Under the pieces are notes generated by a model that made no database searches, was not told where the DNA came from, and saw nothing but the letters and a program-made list of their open reading frames with translations. Shown here one piece after another: positions 7,750 to 16,081 of a DNA stretch of 36,938 bases (its first letter is position 1; every line of letters starts with the position of its first letter). This DNA comes from Gammaproteobacteria bacterium (GTDB lineage Bacteria > Pseudomonadota > Gammaproteobacteria > Pseudomonadales > Porticoccaceae): positions 1-36,938 of the forward strand of contig QJWQ01000108.1 in assembly GCA_003235325.1 (NCBI GenBank), written 5' to 3'. A program made the position numbers and the translations under genes.

Positions 7750-7784
7750 TTTTGGTGCAATTTATTTTTCATTTTGCACCAAAA
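7750..7784. promoter_or_regulatory. Inverted repeat upstream of urtA: NtrC-like half-sites or terminator
   Basis: TTTTGGTGCAA (7750-7760) and TTGCACCAAAA (7774-7784) form a perfect 11-bp inverted repeat with a 13-nt spacer. Each arm extends as GCACCAAAA(C/T)A, like the NtrC-type sites at 722 and 1887, and lies 80-115 bp upstream of the urtA -24 box. On the minus strand the repeat is followed by TAGATTTTTTC, so it could also terminate the ure transcript from the permease gene. The two roles are not exclusive. Confidence 0.5.
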
Positions 7785-7789
7785 CAGGA

Positions 7790-8488
7790 TTAAGAAAAAA
7801 TCCAGAAGCATCCCAGGGCGGCTGACAGCAATCCCAGAAAAACCTGCATACCCGGGGCAATATTGACAAAACGGGCCTGAAGACGCACGACAATGCCACC
7901 CAGCAGGCCACCGCAGATGCACATCATCAGTGCAACCGAGCTGGAAAAAACCAGGATAAAAGTCAGGGCCAGGCCAAACCGCTGCTGCACCATTAATGGC
8001 AGCACTGCCAGCAGGGGTGCACTACCGGCGGCACCGTGGACCAGTCCGATCAACACCGGCCTGTGATCCCGCCCGATGTCCTCCCGGGTCTGGCGGCTGC
8101 AAAGGCCGTCGCCGGAGTGGTTATCGCCGTGGAGATGGAAATGTCCGGGAACGCCGCCGTGGCGGTGGACGCTGTAACGAAAACCGGACCTGAAGCAACG
8201 ATAGAGAACGGTCAGTCCCACCAACACCAGTATTGTTCCCACCGCCAGTTCCATAGTCCCGGCAAACCAGGGTGGCAGGGTCAACCCGAATAACAGCACG
8301 GCGGAACAGATGAGACTCAGGGACAGGCCGTGGCCCAGGGCCCAGTGCAGGGATGTGGCCAGCAATCTGGCACGGTTGAGCCGTCCGCGGGTGGCAAGGG
8401 TGGTCACGGCCACCACGTGGTCGGCGTCCAGGGCGTGAATCAGGCCATTGACGCCGCCCATGGCCAGCAATAACAGGGTTTCCTGCAT
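7790..8488 (-). CDS. NiCoT/UreH-like nickel permease
   Basis: The 232-aa inner-membrane protein has about six hydrophobic segments. The first helix holds HALDADH at residues 18-24, matching the HX4DH nickel-binding signature of NiCoT/NicO transporters. A central histidine-rich loop (HRHGGVPGHFHLHGDNHSGD) separates the two halves, and the second half contains GLVHGAAGSAPLLAVLP, a motif of the UreH/NicO group. It starts 3 nt after the ureG stop, so it belongs to the urease operon. The likely job is supplying Ni(II) for urease maturation. Nickel rather than cobalt specificity is inferred from context. Confidence 0.8.
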   Translation of the reverse strand: MQETLLLLAMGGVNGLIHALDADHVVAVTTLATRGRLNRARLLATSLHWALGHGLSLSLICSAVLLFGLTLPPWFAGTMELAVGTILVLVGLTVLYRCFRSGFRYSVHRHGGVPGHFHLHGDNHSGDGLCSRQTREDIGRDHRPVLIGLVHGAAGSAPLLAVLPLMVQQRFGLALTFILVFSSSVALMMCICGGLLGGIVVRLQARFVNIAPGMQVFLGLLSAALGCFWIFS

Positions 8489-8491
8489 CGG

Positions 8492-9154
8492 TCAGGCCCG
8501 GGCGGCCGGCGTCCGCAACATCCCCTGAGTTTCAATGGTGTCAATGATGGCCTCAATACCGGTGCCATCCATCATATTGGTAAAGACAAAGGGTTTGTCG
8601 CCCCGCATCTTGCGGGCATCCCGGTCCATCACCTCCAGCGAAGCGCCGACATGGGGGGCCAGGTCGATCTTGTTGATCACCAACAGATCGGACCGCGTGA
8701 TGCCCGGCCCGCCCTTGCGGGGTATCTTGTCGCCGGCGGCAACGTCGATAACATAAATGGTCAGGTCAGATAACTCCGGGCTGAAGGTCGCCGCCAGGTT
8801 GTCGCCACCGCTCTCCACCATGATGAAATCCAGGTCCGGAAACCGAGCCAACAGGTCGTCTACGGCCGCGAGGTTCATCGAAGCGTCCTCCCGAATGGCG
8901 GTATGGGGACAGCCGCCGGTCTCGACGCCGACAATCCGCTCCTGCGGCAATGCCTGGTGGCGCTGCAGGAATTCCATATCCTCCCGGGTGTAGATATCGT
9001 TGGTGATAACACCGATCTGGTAGCGGTCACGCAGTTGTTCACAGAGCACCCGCACCAGGGCGGTCTTGCCGGAGCCCACGGGGCCGCCGATACCGATTCT
9101 GAGCACCGGATCCCGTAGTGGCGTCTTGTGAGTGGATGAAGACTGACTGGTCAT
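8492..9154 (-). CDS. ureG: Urease accessory GTPase UreG
   Basis: The 220-aa product is a SIMIBI GTPase that couples GTP hydrolysis to nickel delivery in the UreDFG-urease complex in the cytoplasm. Visible are the P-loop GGPVGSGKT (residues 23-31), [13 protein letters not shown], the invariant nickel-binding Cys-Pro-His (82-84, in [18 protein letters not shown]), [16 protein letters not shown], and the guanine-specificity motif NKID. It lies 81 nt downstream of ureF and 3 nt before the nickel permease gene. Length is slightly above average because of a polar N-terminal tail. Confidence 0.97.
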   Translation of the reverse strand: MTSQSSSTHKTPLRDPVLRIGIGGPVGSGKTALVRVLCEQLRDRYQIGVITNDIYTREDMEFLQRHQALPQERIVGVETGGCPHTAIREDASMNLAAVDDLLARFPDLDFIMVESGGDNLAATFSPELSDLTIYVIDVAAGDKIPRKGGPGITRSDLLVINKIDLAPHVGASLEVMDRDARKMRGDKPFVFTNMMDGTGIEAIIDTIETQGMLRTPAARA

Positions 9155-9235
9155 GTTTTTTAAAATCTCCCGACTCGTGGAATATTTGCCCTTGCTGTCA
9201 AAACAGTCAAAAAACTGGCAGACAAGAGAGAACAG

Positions 9236-9949
9236 TTATGACCGAAACAATCGGGAATACTGGCTCTCGTGCAAAATACTGGCCATGGCCAGGCCCGGCA
9301 GACCACCGCCAATGTCGTCATCCGCCAGCGCCCTGCCCCCGGTGCAGACTGCCACCAGCAGTGGCAGCGAACGGCCGAGGATGGCCTGCACATCGGTCTG
9401 GCCAATGGGTACCGATTTGGCCGCCGCCGCCAGTTGATTCTCGAGCCAGGACCAGGCAAAGGCCAGGCAGGTATCCGCCTCGTTGAGTTGCCACTGGCGG
9501 CTGGCCCAGGCAAACATGGCCAGCCAGCTGATATCCTCGTCCGGCGGCACCGGTTGTTGCAGTTTCAGCAGCATTTGCCGCAACGCCCGGCCCAGTTGCC
9601 GCTCTTCCTGGCGCAGTTCCCTGCTCTCGCGGGCGGCCAGGACATAGTGGTTCCAGTGACTGAAGCGGTCGGCATCCGGCAGCGCCCGGTACAGTCGCGC
9701 CAGCAGGGGGATATCCAGATGCCCCAGCCCCTGGGTGAGAATACCCCGCAGCCACTGCTCGGTGTCGTCCGCACTGGTCAACCAGCCGGCCTCCACCGCA
9801 AATTCCAGCCCCTGGGAATAGGCGAAGGCCCCCACCGGCAGGGACGGGCTGGCCAGCCGCATTGCTGCCAGCAATGCCAGGCTGCCGCGCCCGCTACACT
9901 CGTCCGGACTAGCGCCTGGTCCCGGGCTGACGGCCCCCTGGTCAGTCAT
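9236..9949 (-). CDS. ureF: Urease accessory protein UreF
   Basis: The 237-aa product is an all-helical protein that bridges UreG to the UreD-urease complex. The segment LRLASPSLPVGAFAYSQGLEFAVEAGWL is the diagnostic UreF start (S-LP-G-F--S-GLE), and the C-terminal AVCTGGRALADDDIGGGLPGLAMASILHESQYSRLFRS fits the family. The ORF is open further upstream, but that extension is a shadow of the ureE His-rich tail. The ATG at 9947-9949, overlapping the ureE stop by 8 nt, gives the normal UreF length, so I chose it. Translation is probably coupled to ureE. Confidence 0.93.
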   Translation of the reverse strand: MTDQGAVSPGPGASPDECSGRGSLALLAAMRLASPSLPVGAFAYSQGLEFAVEAGWLTSADDTEQWLRGILTQGLGHLDIPLLARLYRALPDADRFSHWNHYVLAARESRELRQEERQLGRALRQMLLKLQQPVPPDEDISWLAMFAWASRQWQLNEADTCLAFAWSWLENQLAAAAKSVPIGQTDVQAILGRSLPLLVAVCTGGRALADDDIGGGLPGLAMASILHESQYSRLFRS

Positions 9950-10502
9950 GGTAATGTTCGTGATCTGAAGACTGGCCGTGGTCATGATGGTGACTGTGAG
10001 AGTGGCTGTGGGAATGGTTATGAGACTGGCTCTGAGCGTGGTGGCTGTCGGGACTATCGCTGTGGCTGTGGCTGTGGTAGGCGCCACTTTCCGGCTGGAA
10101 TTTTTCCTCGGAAAAGGCGACGGCCAGACCCAGCCCCTCGACCATTCGATCGAGCACATGGTCATGCTGGTAGGTCAGGGACCCGGCCTCGATCTGCAGG
10201 GGCACGTGGCGATTGCCCAGATGGTAGGCGGCACGCGTCAGCAACAGGCTGTTTTCGGACCGGACCACCGACACCGGCTCCCGGGCCGCCTCAACCCGAA
10301 CCAGTTGGCCGTCCCGGGCCAGCAGCAGGTCGCCATCGGCCATGACATTGCCCCGGGGCAGGAAAATGCCCAGGGCCTTGCCGCAACGGCTTTCGGCGCG
10401 CAGCCGGCTTTTCTTGCGCAGGTCGTAGGGCAACTCCACCACCAGCGGTTCACCGGTACCCGATGCGACCGGCGTGGCTGCATAGGTATCGACGACAATC
10501 AC
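9942..10502 (-). CDS. ureE: Urease accessory nickel metallochaperone UreE
   Basis: The 186-aa cytoplasmic protein binds nickel and hands it to the UreDFG complex. The N-terminal domain shows LPYDLRKKSRLRAES and GKALGIFLPRG, and the C-terminal metal-binding domain has AAYHLGNRHVPLQI and LTYQHDHVLDRMVEGLGL, including the conserved metal-ligand histidine in QHDH. The tail after about residue 140 is extremely His-rich (HSHSHSDS, HNHSHSHSHSHHHDHG, HEHYHD), a nickel-storage feature found in a subset of UreE proteins. The predicted start is GTG (10500-10502) with a weak SD. It lies 135 nt downstream of ureC and overlaps ureF. Confidence 0.94.
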   Translation of the reverse strand: MIVVDTYAATPVASGTGEPLVVELPYDLRKKSRLRAESRCGKALGIFLPRGNVMADGDLLLARDGQLVRVEAAREPVSVVRSENSLLLTRAAYHLGNRHVPLQIEAGSLTYQHDHVLDRMVEGLGLAVAFSEEKFQPESGAYHSHSHSDSPDSHHAQSQSHNHSHSHSHSHHHDHGQSSDHEHYHD

Positions 10503-10637
10503 GAAATAACCCCCGGCCTTGCACCGGACAGCCGGTGAAAGTCGTCCGGGGAACGTCGATAAAGGTGGCGGCCGAAAACACAGCAGTGAAGAATCGGTTT
10601 CATGTTCGCAACAATCAGAATAATCAGAATAGAATCT

Positions 10638-12341
10638 TCAGAATAAATAGTATCGCTGGGCCAGCGGCAGGATATCCGCCGGTTCGCACACCAGCAGTTC
10701 GCCGTCGGCGCGGACCTCGTAGGTCTGGGCATCGACGCTGATCTGTGGTTGCAGTCTGTTGAGCACCATATCCTCCTTGGTAATGCGCCGCGTGTTGGCC
10801 ACCGCCACCAGGCGCTTGTGCAAACCCAGTTTGTCGCCGATACCCGCAGCCAGGGCGGCGCCGGAGACAAAACTGACCGAGGTAACCGCCAGGGCGCCGC
10901 CATAGGATCCGAACATAGGACGGTAGTGCACCGGCTGCGGCGTCGGGATCGAGGCGTTGGGGTCGCCCATGGGTGCGGCGGCGATCATGCCCCCCTTGAG
11001 TATCAGGGACGGCTTGGTGCCGAAAAACATGGGCTTCCAGAGGACGATGTCCGCCAGCTTACCGGGCTCGATGGACCCCACCTCGCCGGCGATGCCGTGG
11101 GTGATGGCCGGGTTGATGGTGTATTTGGCAATGTAGCGCCGGGCGCGAAAATTGTCCGCTTCGCCATCGTCTTCCCCAAGGGGTCCCCGCTGCACTTTCA
11201 TCTTGTGGGCGGTCTGCCAGGTACGGGTAACCACCTCCCCCACCCGGCCCATGGCCTGAGAATCGGAAGCGATCATGCTGAAGGCCCCCAGATCGTGAAG
11301 AATATCCTCCGCGGCAATGGTCTCCTTGCGGATGCGGGAATCGGCAAAAGCCACATCCTCGGGTATATCCGGGTCCAGGTGGTGGCAGACCATCAGCATG
11401 TCCAGGTGCTCGTCAACGGTATTGACGGTATAGGGCCGGGTCGGGTTGGTGGACGACGGCAGCACGTTGGCCTCGCCACAGGCGCGAATGATGTCCGGTG
11501 CGTGGCCGCCGCCGGCACCCTCGGTATGATAGGTATGAATGGTCCGGCCCTTGAAGGCCGCCAGGGTGTCCTCGACAAAACCGGATTCGTTGAGGGTGTC
11601 CGTGTGAATCGCCACCTGGATGTCGTATTGATCCGCCACGTTCAGGCAGTTGTCAATGGCCGCTGGCGTCGTGCCCCAGTCCTCGTGCAGTTTCAGGCCC
11701 ATGGCGCCGGCCTCCACCTGCTCGTTCAGGGCCGCCGGCAGGCTGCCGTTGCCCTTGCCGAGAAAGCCCAGGTTCATGGGAAAGGCGTCCGCCGCCTGCA
11801 ACATCCTGGCGATGTGCCAGGGGCCCGGGGTGCAGGTGGTGGCGTTGGTGCCGGTGGCCGGGCCGGTGCCGCCACCGAGCATGGTGGTAACCCCGGACAT
11901 CAGCGCCTCCTCGATCTGTTGCGGACAGATAAAGTGAATATGGGCGTCGATGCCGCCGGCGGTGGCGATCATGCCTTCACCGGCAATGACCTCGGTGCCC
12001 GGTCCGATAACAATGTCCACCCCCGGCTGGATATCCGGGTTGCCGGCCTTGCCGACCTTGACAATGCGACCGTTCTTGATGCCGATATCGCCCTTGACGA
12101 TACCCCAGTAATCCAGCACCAGGGCGTTGGTGATCACCGTATCGGCGACATTGGCGGCAATCTCCTGGCTCTGGCCCATGCCGTCGCGAATCACCTTGCC
12201 GCCGCCGAATTTCACTTCCTCGCCGTAGGTACAGAGGTCTTTCTCGACCCGAATCCAGAGGTCGGTGTCGCCCAGGCGCACCCGGTCACCCACCGTGGGG
12301 CCGAACATTTCGGCGTAGGCCTTTCTGCTGATGCTGACCAT
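10638..12341 (-). CDS. ureC: Urease alpha subunit UreC
   Basis: The 567-aa catalytic subunit hydrolyses urea to ammonia and carbamate at a di-nickel centre. All active-site residues occur at Klebsiella-type numbering: H134 and H136 (GGIDAHIHF), carbamylated K217 and H219 (GLKLHEDWG), H246 (AIHTDTLN), H272 ([15 protein letters not shown]), C319/H320 of the mobile flap (MVCHHLDP) and D360 ([10 protein letters not shown]). Length is exactly typical, so the enzyme should be active. The ATG overlaps the ureB stop by 1 nt. It forms the (UreABC)3 core with the two small subunits encoded just upstream. Confidence 0.99.
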   Translation of the reverse strand: MVSISRKAYAEMFGPTVGDRVRLGDTDLWIRVEKDLCTYGEEVKFGGGKVIRDGMGQSQEIAANVADTVITNALVLDYWGIVKGDIGIKNGRIVKVGKAGNPDIQPGVDIVIGPGTEVIAGEGMIATAGGIDAHIHFICPQQIEEALMSGVTTMLGGGTGPATGTNATTCTPGPWHIARMLQAADAFPMNLGFLGKGNGSLPAALNEQVEAGAMGLKLHEDWGTTPAAIDNCLNVADQYDIQVAIHTDTLNESGFVEDTLAAFKGRTIHTYHTEGAGGGHAPDIIRACGEANVLPSSTNPTRPYTVNTVDEHLDMLMVCHHLDPDIPEDVAFADSRIRKETIAAEDILHDLGAFSMIASDSQAMGRVGEVVTRTWQTAHKMKVQRGPLGEDDGEADNFRARRYIAKYTINPAITHGIAGEVGSIEPGKLADIVLWKPMFFGTKPSLILKGGMIAAAPMGDPNASIPTPQPVHYRPMFGSYGGALAVTSVSFVSGAALAAGIGDKLGLHKRLVAVANTRRITKEDMVLNRLQPQISVDAQTYEVRADGELLVCEPADILPLAQRYYLF

Positions 12342-12658
12342 TAATTGTTCCCCCGCAATTTGCCCATGATTTCGCCGCGAAAGCCGTAGACCGTTTCGGC
12401 CCCGGCCAGGGCCACCAGTTCTATCTCCCGACTCTGGCCCGGCTCAAAACGCACCGCGGTACCGGCGGCAATATTGAGCCGGTAACCCCGGGCGGCGTCC
12501 CGATCAAAATCCAGCGCCGGATTAGTCTCGTGAAAATGGTAATGGGAACCCACCTGGATCGGCCTGTCACCGGTATTGCTGACGCTCAGGCGCAGGGTTT
12601 TTCTGCCTGCATTCAGGTCCAGGTCGCCAGGGGCGGTAACTATCTGTCCGGGAATCAT
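12341..12658 (-). CDS. ureB: Urease beta subunit UreB
   Basis: This small urease subunit of about 105 aa is non-catalytic but needed for assembly of the (UreABC)3 core. It begins MIPGQIV, the standard UreB start. It shows [42 protein letters not shown] and [19 protein letters not shown], all diagnostic. I chose the ATG at 12656-12658 because AGGAG lies about 7 nt upstream; an upstream TTG adds only ten residues of non-family sequence. The stop overlaps the ureC start by 1 nt. The preceding 107-nt gap to ureA contains a 16-bp tandem repeat. Confidence 0.97.
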   Translation of the reverse strand: MIPGQIVTAPGDLDLNAGRKTLRLSVSNTGDRPIQVGSHYHFHETNPALDFDRDAARGYRLNIAAGTAVRFEPGQSREIELVALAGAETVYGFRGEIMGKLRGNN

Positions 12659-12701
12659 GTGTTTCTCCTCTTGTTGTTGTGCCGGCAACAGCCGTTCAGT
12701 T

Positions 12702-12765
12702 CTTGCCTGTGGAGAGGCTTGCCTGTGGAAGTGCTTGCCGGTGAAAGGACTTGCCGGTGCCGGGG
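12702..12765. repeat. Four-copy 16-bp tandem repeat in the ureA-ureB spacer
   Basis: Four consecutive degenerate 16-bp units start at 12702, 12718, 12734 and 12750: CTTGCCTGTGGAGAGG, CTTGCCTGTGGAAGTG, CTTGCCGGTGAAAGGA and CTTGCCGGTGCCGGGG. The core CTTGCC(T/G)GTG is conserved. The array ends immediately before the ureA stop codon (12766-12768, minus strand), so it is transcribed within the operon but not translated. Confidence 0.85.
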
Positions 12766-13068
12766 CTAGACAATAGGGTTGTGCACCGTGACCAGTTTGG
12801 TGCCATCCGGAAAGGTGGCCTCCACCTGGACCTCGTGGATCATTTCCGGGACCCCGTCCATGACATCGTCGCGGCTGAGCAAAGTGCGGCCGAAGCTCAT
12901 CAGGTCGGCCACGGTCCTGCCATCCCTGGCCCCCTCCATGATTTCCATGGAAATCAGCGCCAGGGCCTCCGGATAATTCAGCTTCAGGCCCCGGGCCTTG
13001 CGCCGTTCCGCCAGCAGGGCGGCAGTGAAAATCAGTAATTTGTCTTTTTCTCTCGGCGTCAGCTCCAT
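12766..13068 (-). CDS. ureA: Urease gamma subunit UreA
   Basis: This 100-aa small subunit begins [23 protein letters not shown], the signature start of UreA. It also contains [33 protein letters not shown] and [29 protein letters not shown], so it is complete and typical in length. An AGGAG SD lies about 9 nt before the ATG. It sits 64 nt downstream of ureD and 107 nt upstream of ureB, the latter gap holding a tandem repeat abutting its stop codon. Separate ureA, ureB and ureC genes are the usual bacterial arrangement. Confidence 0.98.
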   Translation of the reverse strand: MELTPREKDKLLIFTAALLAERRKARGLKLNYPEALALISMEIMEGARDGRTVADLMSFGRTLLSRDDVMDGVPEMIHEVQVEATFPDGTKLVTVHNPIV

Positions 13069-13132
13069 ATCAGCACGCTCCTGTCATATCAAAACATTGT
13101 ATGTGTCCTGCCAGCACCCCGACCGGGGGCTG

Positions 13133-13978
13133 TCAGGTATTCCAGATTCTGGGTATTTCCGCCGGCATACCGGCATATTCCGGTCTCAGGGCCTGCCACA
13201 GCCGGGTAAACAGCCTGCGACAATTTTCCGTTGAAGGGCCCGAATAGCGGCCGATGACCAGGCCATCAACGGCGGTGACGGCAAACAGTTCGCCGGCAGC
13301 CCGGGGGCACAATTCCTCGCGACACTGACCGAATTGTCGGTCTGTCAGCCCGACACGGGCCACCAGTGTACCGGCCACGGGTTGGCCTCGCAGCCCCCAG
13401 TTGGCATCGACAACCGGACTCCCGGCATCAAACCGGTTTCTTTCGATATACAGCGGGACACCGTCCTGAAACACCTGTAATTGTTGCCTAAAGTAGCCGC
13501 CGGTAAAACGCTCGCCGCTGGCGGGTCGACCGAGGCAGACGATATCCCAGGCACAAAACCGGCCATCGCCGCGACAATCAATCGAAACAACTGCCCGACC
13601 CCTGGCGCCGTCAAAAACAATGGTTTCCTGAGGCAACCACTCAAGAATCGCGCCATCCTCAACCCGACAGATCAAATTCTGCCGCTGACTGATACCCGAA
13701 CGGTCACCCCGATACACCTTGCCGGCCGAAGGGGTGGTCAACAGCCCGCGGGCCCCCGGTCGCAAGCCGATCTCGATATCCAGGACATCGCCGGTCACCA
13801 TGCCGCCGGGCGGATGCAACAGATACAGGTGGCACTGACCCGGACCCGCCGGATAAAAAGGCCGCTGCAACCGCAGGGGGCCGCTGTGTCGACAGTGTGC
13901 CAGCACCGTTTTTTCGCCACGCCGCTCCAACTCCAGGCACAAACTGGCAGGCCATTGTCGAGGTTGCGGCTTCAGCAT
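13133..13978 (-). CDS. ureD: Urease accessory protein UreD
   Basis: The 281-aa product binds apo-urease and recruits UreF-UreG for nickel insertion. Family signatures are SGPLRLQRPFYPAGPGQCHLYLLHPPGGMVTGDVLDIEI (near residues 30-70), LLTTPSAGKVYRG, and GAILEWLPQETIVFDGARG. It is the first gene of the ure cluster, 64 nt before ureA. The ATG at 13976-13978 has no clear SD. Upstream lies a 442-bp non-coding stretch in which I could not identify a convincing promoter. Confidence 0.95.
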   Translation of the reverse strand: MLKPQPRQWPASLCLELERRGEKTVLAHCRHSGPLRLQRPFYPAGPGQCHLYLLHPPGGMVTGDVLDIEIGLRPGARGLLTTPSAGKVYRGDRSGISQRQNLICRVEDGAILEWLPQETIVFDGARGRAVVSIDCRGDGRFCAWDIVCLGRPASGERFTGGYFRQQLQVFQDGVPLYIERNRFDAGSPVVDANWGLRGQPVAGTLVARVGLTDRQFGQCREELCPRAAGELFAVTAVDGLVIGRYSGPSTENCRRLFTRLWQALRPEYAGMPAEIPRIWNT

Positions 13979-14420
13979 TCAGGGAGGAAATTGGCCATAC
14001 GGGCGAGGATCAATCCGGTACGGCAACAAGTTACCACAATACATTTCCCGGCTGCCAGCGGCTAACTGGCATTGCCGGCGCATTGACCGAAAAAATGGCT
14101 ACGCTGATAACACTGCACCGGGTTGAACTGCCACCGGCCGAAGATTCGCGAAGAGGTCAAATCGCCGGGCAATTTGAAAATCACTGCCAGTTGGTCGAGA
14201 CTGACGGTCATTGCGATCAGGGAATGGTTGTATTGAGCGCCAGCTTGATCATTTACTAGGGCCTGTCAGTCCACCGCTGGCTGTCAGCACAGGGCCACAC
14301 ATGACTCCGGTGGCGGCTGCGGGCAGGATGCGGGCCGGAAAAGTCGCCCGGTGACCAACGGCCATTTACTATTGGTCCTGCAATTAAATAGCCACGCAAT
14401 CAAACTGTTCCGGAGCCAGA
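13979..14420. other. 442-bp divergent intergenic region without a gene
   Basis: This stretch separates ureD (minus) from the exported hypothetical gene (plus) and must carry promoters for both. I see no ORF with codon-like character, no RNA gene and no strong -35/-10 pair. The only GG-N10-GC core (TGGCATTGCCGGCGCAT, plus strand, near 14067) is far from a start and has a poor -12 box. Confidence 0.5.
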
Positions 14421-15236
14421 GTGCATCACTTTTCCCCTATCTGTGCAAAAGTCCGGCTGGCATCCGGATTAACCGGTCTTCGGCTGCTTCTCGCCGGCCT
14501 GGCTCTGCTGCTGTCGACGTTGCCCGGGGAAGTTCGGGCACTGGAGTCTACCCTTTGGCAACCGGGCGAATTCGAGGATTTCTGCCAAAACCTGGAGCCA
14601 GTCAGCCCGGTACGGCTCGGGGCCGCCCTCGGAGACTATGCACCGCTGGTGGCCAGTGCGGAAAATATCGAAACCGGAAAAATTCGACTGGCAACGGCAA
14701 CCGGATTGTCGGCGATGATCGAAAAGGCCGTCGACGCCCAATGGGACTCTCTGAGTCTGTTCACGGATGCCCCTTTTGCCAACACTCAGGATTGCGCCCT
14801 GCTGGTTGAGGACACTGTTCTCGCCGCCCTCGCCGGCCACTACAACCTGCACAGCCTGTGGATGACGACAGCGCATAGCGAAGACTCGCCTCAGCAACCG
14901 CTGCGTATGCAATTCCTGTTGCTGGGCATGGGCAGACTGATCATTGGCTATGATGGCAGCGGCACGGTCAAGGTAAAGGATTACGAGATTCGCTCGGGAC
15001 TTTATGACTATGCGCCCTATACCACCATGAGCATCGTCAATAGGCCGGATCGACGCGGACTTTTCGCCATAGAAACCCGATCGGGCCCGGAGTCCGGCGT
15101 TCAGCCCTTTATCGGGCCAGTCAATAGCCGCATCGCCTCCATGGAGTTGTTCGGCGACAACCGGATTCTGGTGCGATACCGGTTGCTTTTCAGCGGCGAG
15201 GAAACCGTTGAACGACGACTGATCGAGCGCCGTTGA
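14421..15236 (+). CDS. Exported hypothetical protein
   Basis: The family is not recognised. The 271-aa product starts at GTG (14421-14423) with GGAG about 7 nt upstream. It carries a signal peptide ending near residue 40 (LRLLLAGLALLLSTLPGEVRA|LE). The mature part is mixed alpha/beta with two cysteines in its first half (FCQNLEP, QDCALLVED). It contains strand-like segments such as MQFLLLGMGRLIIGYDGSGTVKVKDYEI and ends RILVRYRLLFSGEETVERRLIERR. No membrane anchor or lipobox is evident, so a soluble periplasmic location is inferred. It is convergent with the next gene, 28 nt away. Confidence 0.7.
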   Translation: MHHFSPICAKVRLASGLTGLRLLLAGLALLLSTLPGEVRALESTLWQPGEFEDFCQNLEPVSPVRLGAALGDYAPLVASAENIETGKIRLATATGLSAMIEKAVDAQWDSLSLFTDAPFANTQDCALLVEDTVLAALAGHYNLHSLWMTTAHSEDSPQQPLRMQFLLLGMGRLIIGYDGSGTVKVKDYEIRSGLYDYAPYTTMSIVNRPDRRGLFAIETRSGPESGVQPFIGPVNSRIASMELFGDNRILVRYRLLFSGEETVERRLIERR

Positions 15237-15264
15237 GCGCCAGAGACTGCCGGTACCTGTAGCC

Positions 15265-15957
15265 TCAGTCCGGGCTGACTTTGGCCGCCGCGGGAGAAAC
15301 CGCCAGATTGGCAGACGTGGTGATCTGGCTGCCCCCGGCATCGCGGACGCTGACCTTGATTGGAATGATCGTCTCGCGCTCGACCACGGGCACATCGATG
15401 ACCCTGACTATCCAGCCATTGGCATCGACAAACCGGGCAATCTCCACCTCGGCGTCCTCCCCCAGCCCGATGCCGAACTGGTAGGGACTGACGCCGCCAC
15501 TGACCGCGGCGGTCAGGGTAACCTGCTGACCGCTGTTGACATGCTGCTGGCTCAACAGCGGCTGGGTTACCTGGACCCGGTTGGCCTGTTGCAGATTATC
15601 CCTGGCGCCGATTTCCGAACCAAAATAGAAACCGACGATAGTGCCGAAGACTCCCAGCAACAGGGACAGCACTTCCTTGCCGCGCTCAAAGCGCTCCTTG
15701 TTCTGAACACTGGGTTCGGAGGTCAACACCGACACCACCAGCACCACCGCGGTGCCGATGGTGACCACGGCAAACAGGTAGGTGATCAGGCCCCGGGCAA
15801 ACCCGGAATTGGCCATGCTCGACAGCACCCCGTGATCGAGGCCGAATATGGCCGCCCCGATAAGCACGAAAACCCCCAGCAAAATGGCCAGGGCTATGAC
15901 CACTACCGGCTGCCACATCAGGCTGCTTTTATTTTCGGGCTGCGAATCATCATTCAC
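15265..15957 (-). CDS. Hypothetical membrane protein with three TM helices and an Ig-like tail
   Basis: The family is not recognised. The 230-aa product begins at GTG (15955-15957), supported by AAGGAG 8-9 nt upstream. Three transmembrane segments occupy about residues 15-40 (PVVVIALAILLGVFVLIGAA), 53-80 (ITYLFAVVTIGTAVVLVVSVL) and 94-115 (VLSLLLGVFGTIVGFYFGSEIG), the last rich in small-residue packing motifs. The C-terminal 110 residues are predicted beta strands resembling an Ig-like fold (VTLTAAVSGGVSPYQFGIG ... PIKVSVRDAGGSQITTSANL). Which side the beta domain faces is unresolved. It is convergent with the exported hypothetical gene. Confidence 0.7.
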   Translation of the reverse strand: MNDDSQPENKSSLMWQPVVVIALAILLGVFVLIGAAIFGLDHGVLSSMANSGFARGLITYLFAVVTIGTAVVLVVSVLTSEPSVQNKERFERGKEVLSLLLGVFGTIVGFYFGSEIGARDNLQQANRVQVTQPLLSQQHVNSGQQVTLTAAVSGGVSPYQFGIGLGEDAEVEIARFVDANGWIVRVIDVPVVERETIIPIKVSVRDAGGSQITTSANLAVSPAAAKVSPD

Positions 15958-16081
15958 TGGCGAGTCTCCTTCGACCGGGCCGCGTCAGACGCGGCTGTGG
16001 TGCATCGCTTGTAACCGGCGCTGCGGCCTCTTGCCACTGGCCGGGGCTCCAGCACTGCCTATATATAGCAGATCGTGAGCG

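Noticed and set aside
9950-10165. 72-codon N-terminal extension of ureF
   Set aside because: It is rich in Thr/Ala/Ile because it reads the ureE His-rich tail in another frame. The ATG at 9947-9949 gives the normal UreF length.
10749-12344. 531-aa open frame on the plus strand across ureC
   Set aside because: It is antisense to ureC, which carries every urease active-site residue. Its length only reflects the codon bias of a GC-rich gene.
14067-14083. GG-N10-GC core (TGGCATTGCCGGCGCAT) on the plus strand upstream of the exported hypothetical gene
   Set aside because: The -12 block (GCGCA) is poor and it lies about 340 bp from the start codon, so chance occurrence is more likely.
14255-14300. 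GGGCCTGTCAG...CAGCACAGGGCC as a second copy of the MITE end
   Set aside because: It shares only GGGCCTGT with the element end; the rest differs and there is no matching inverted partner.
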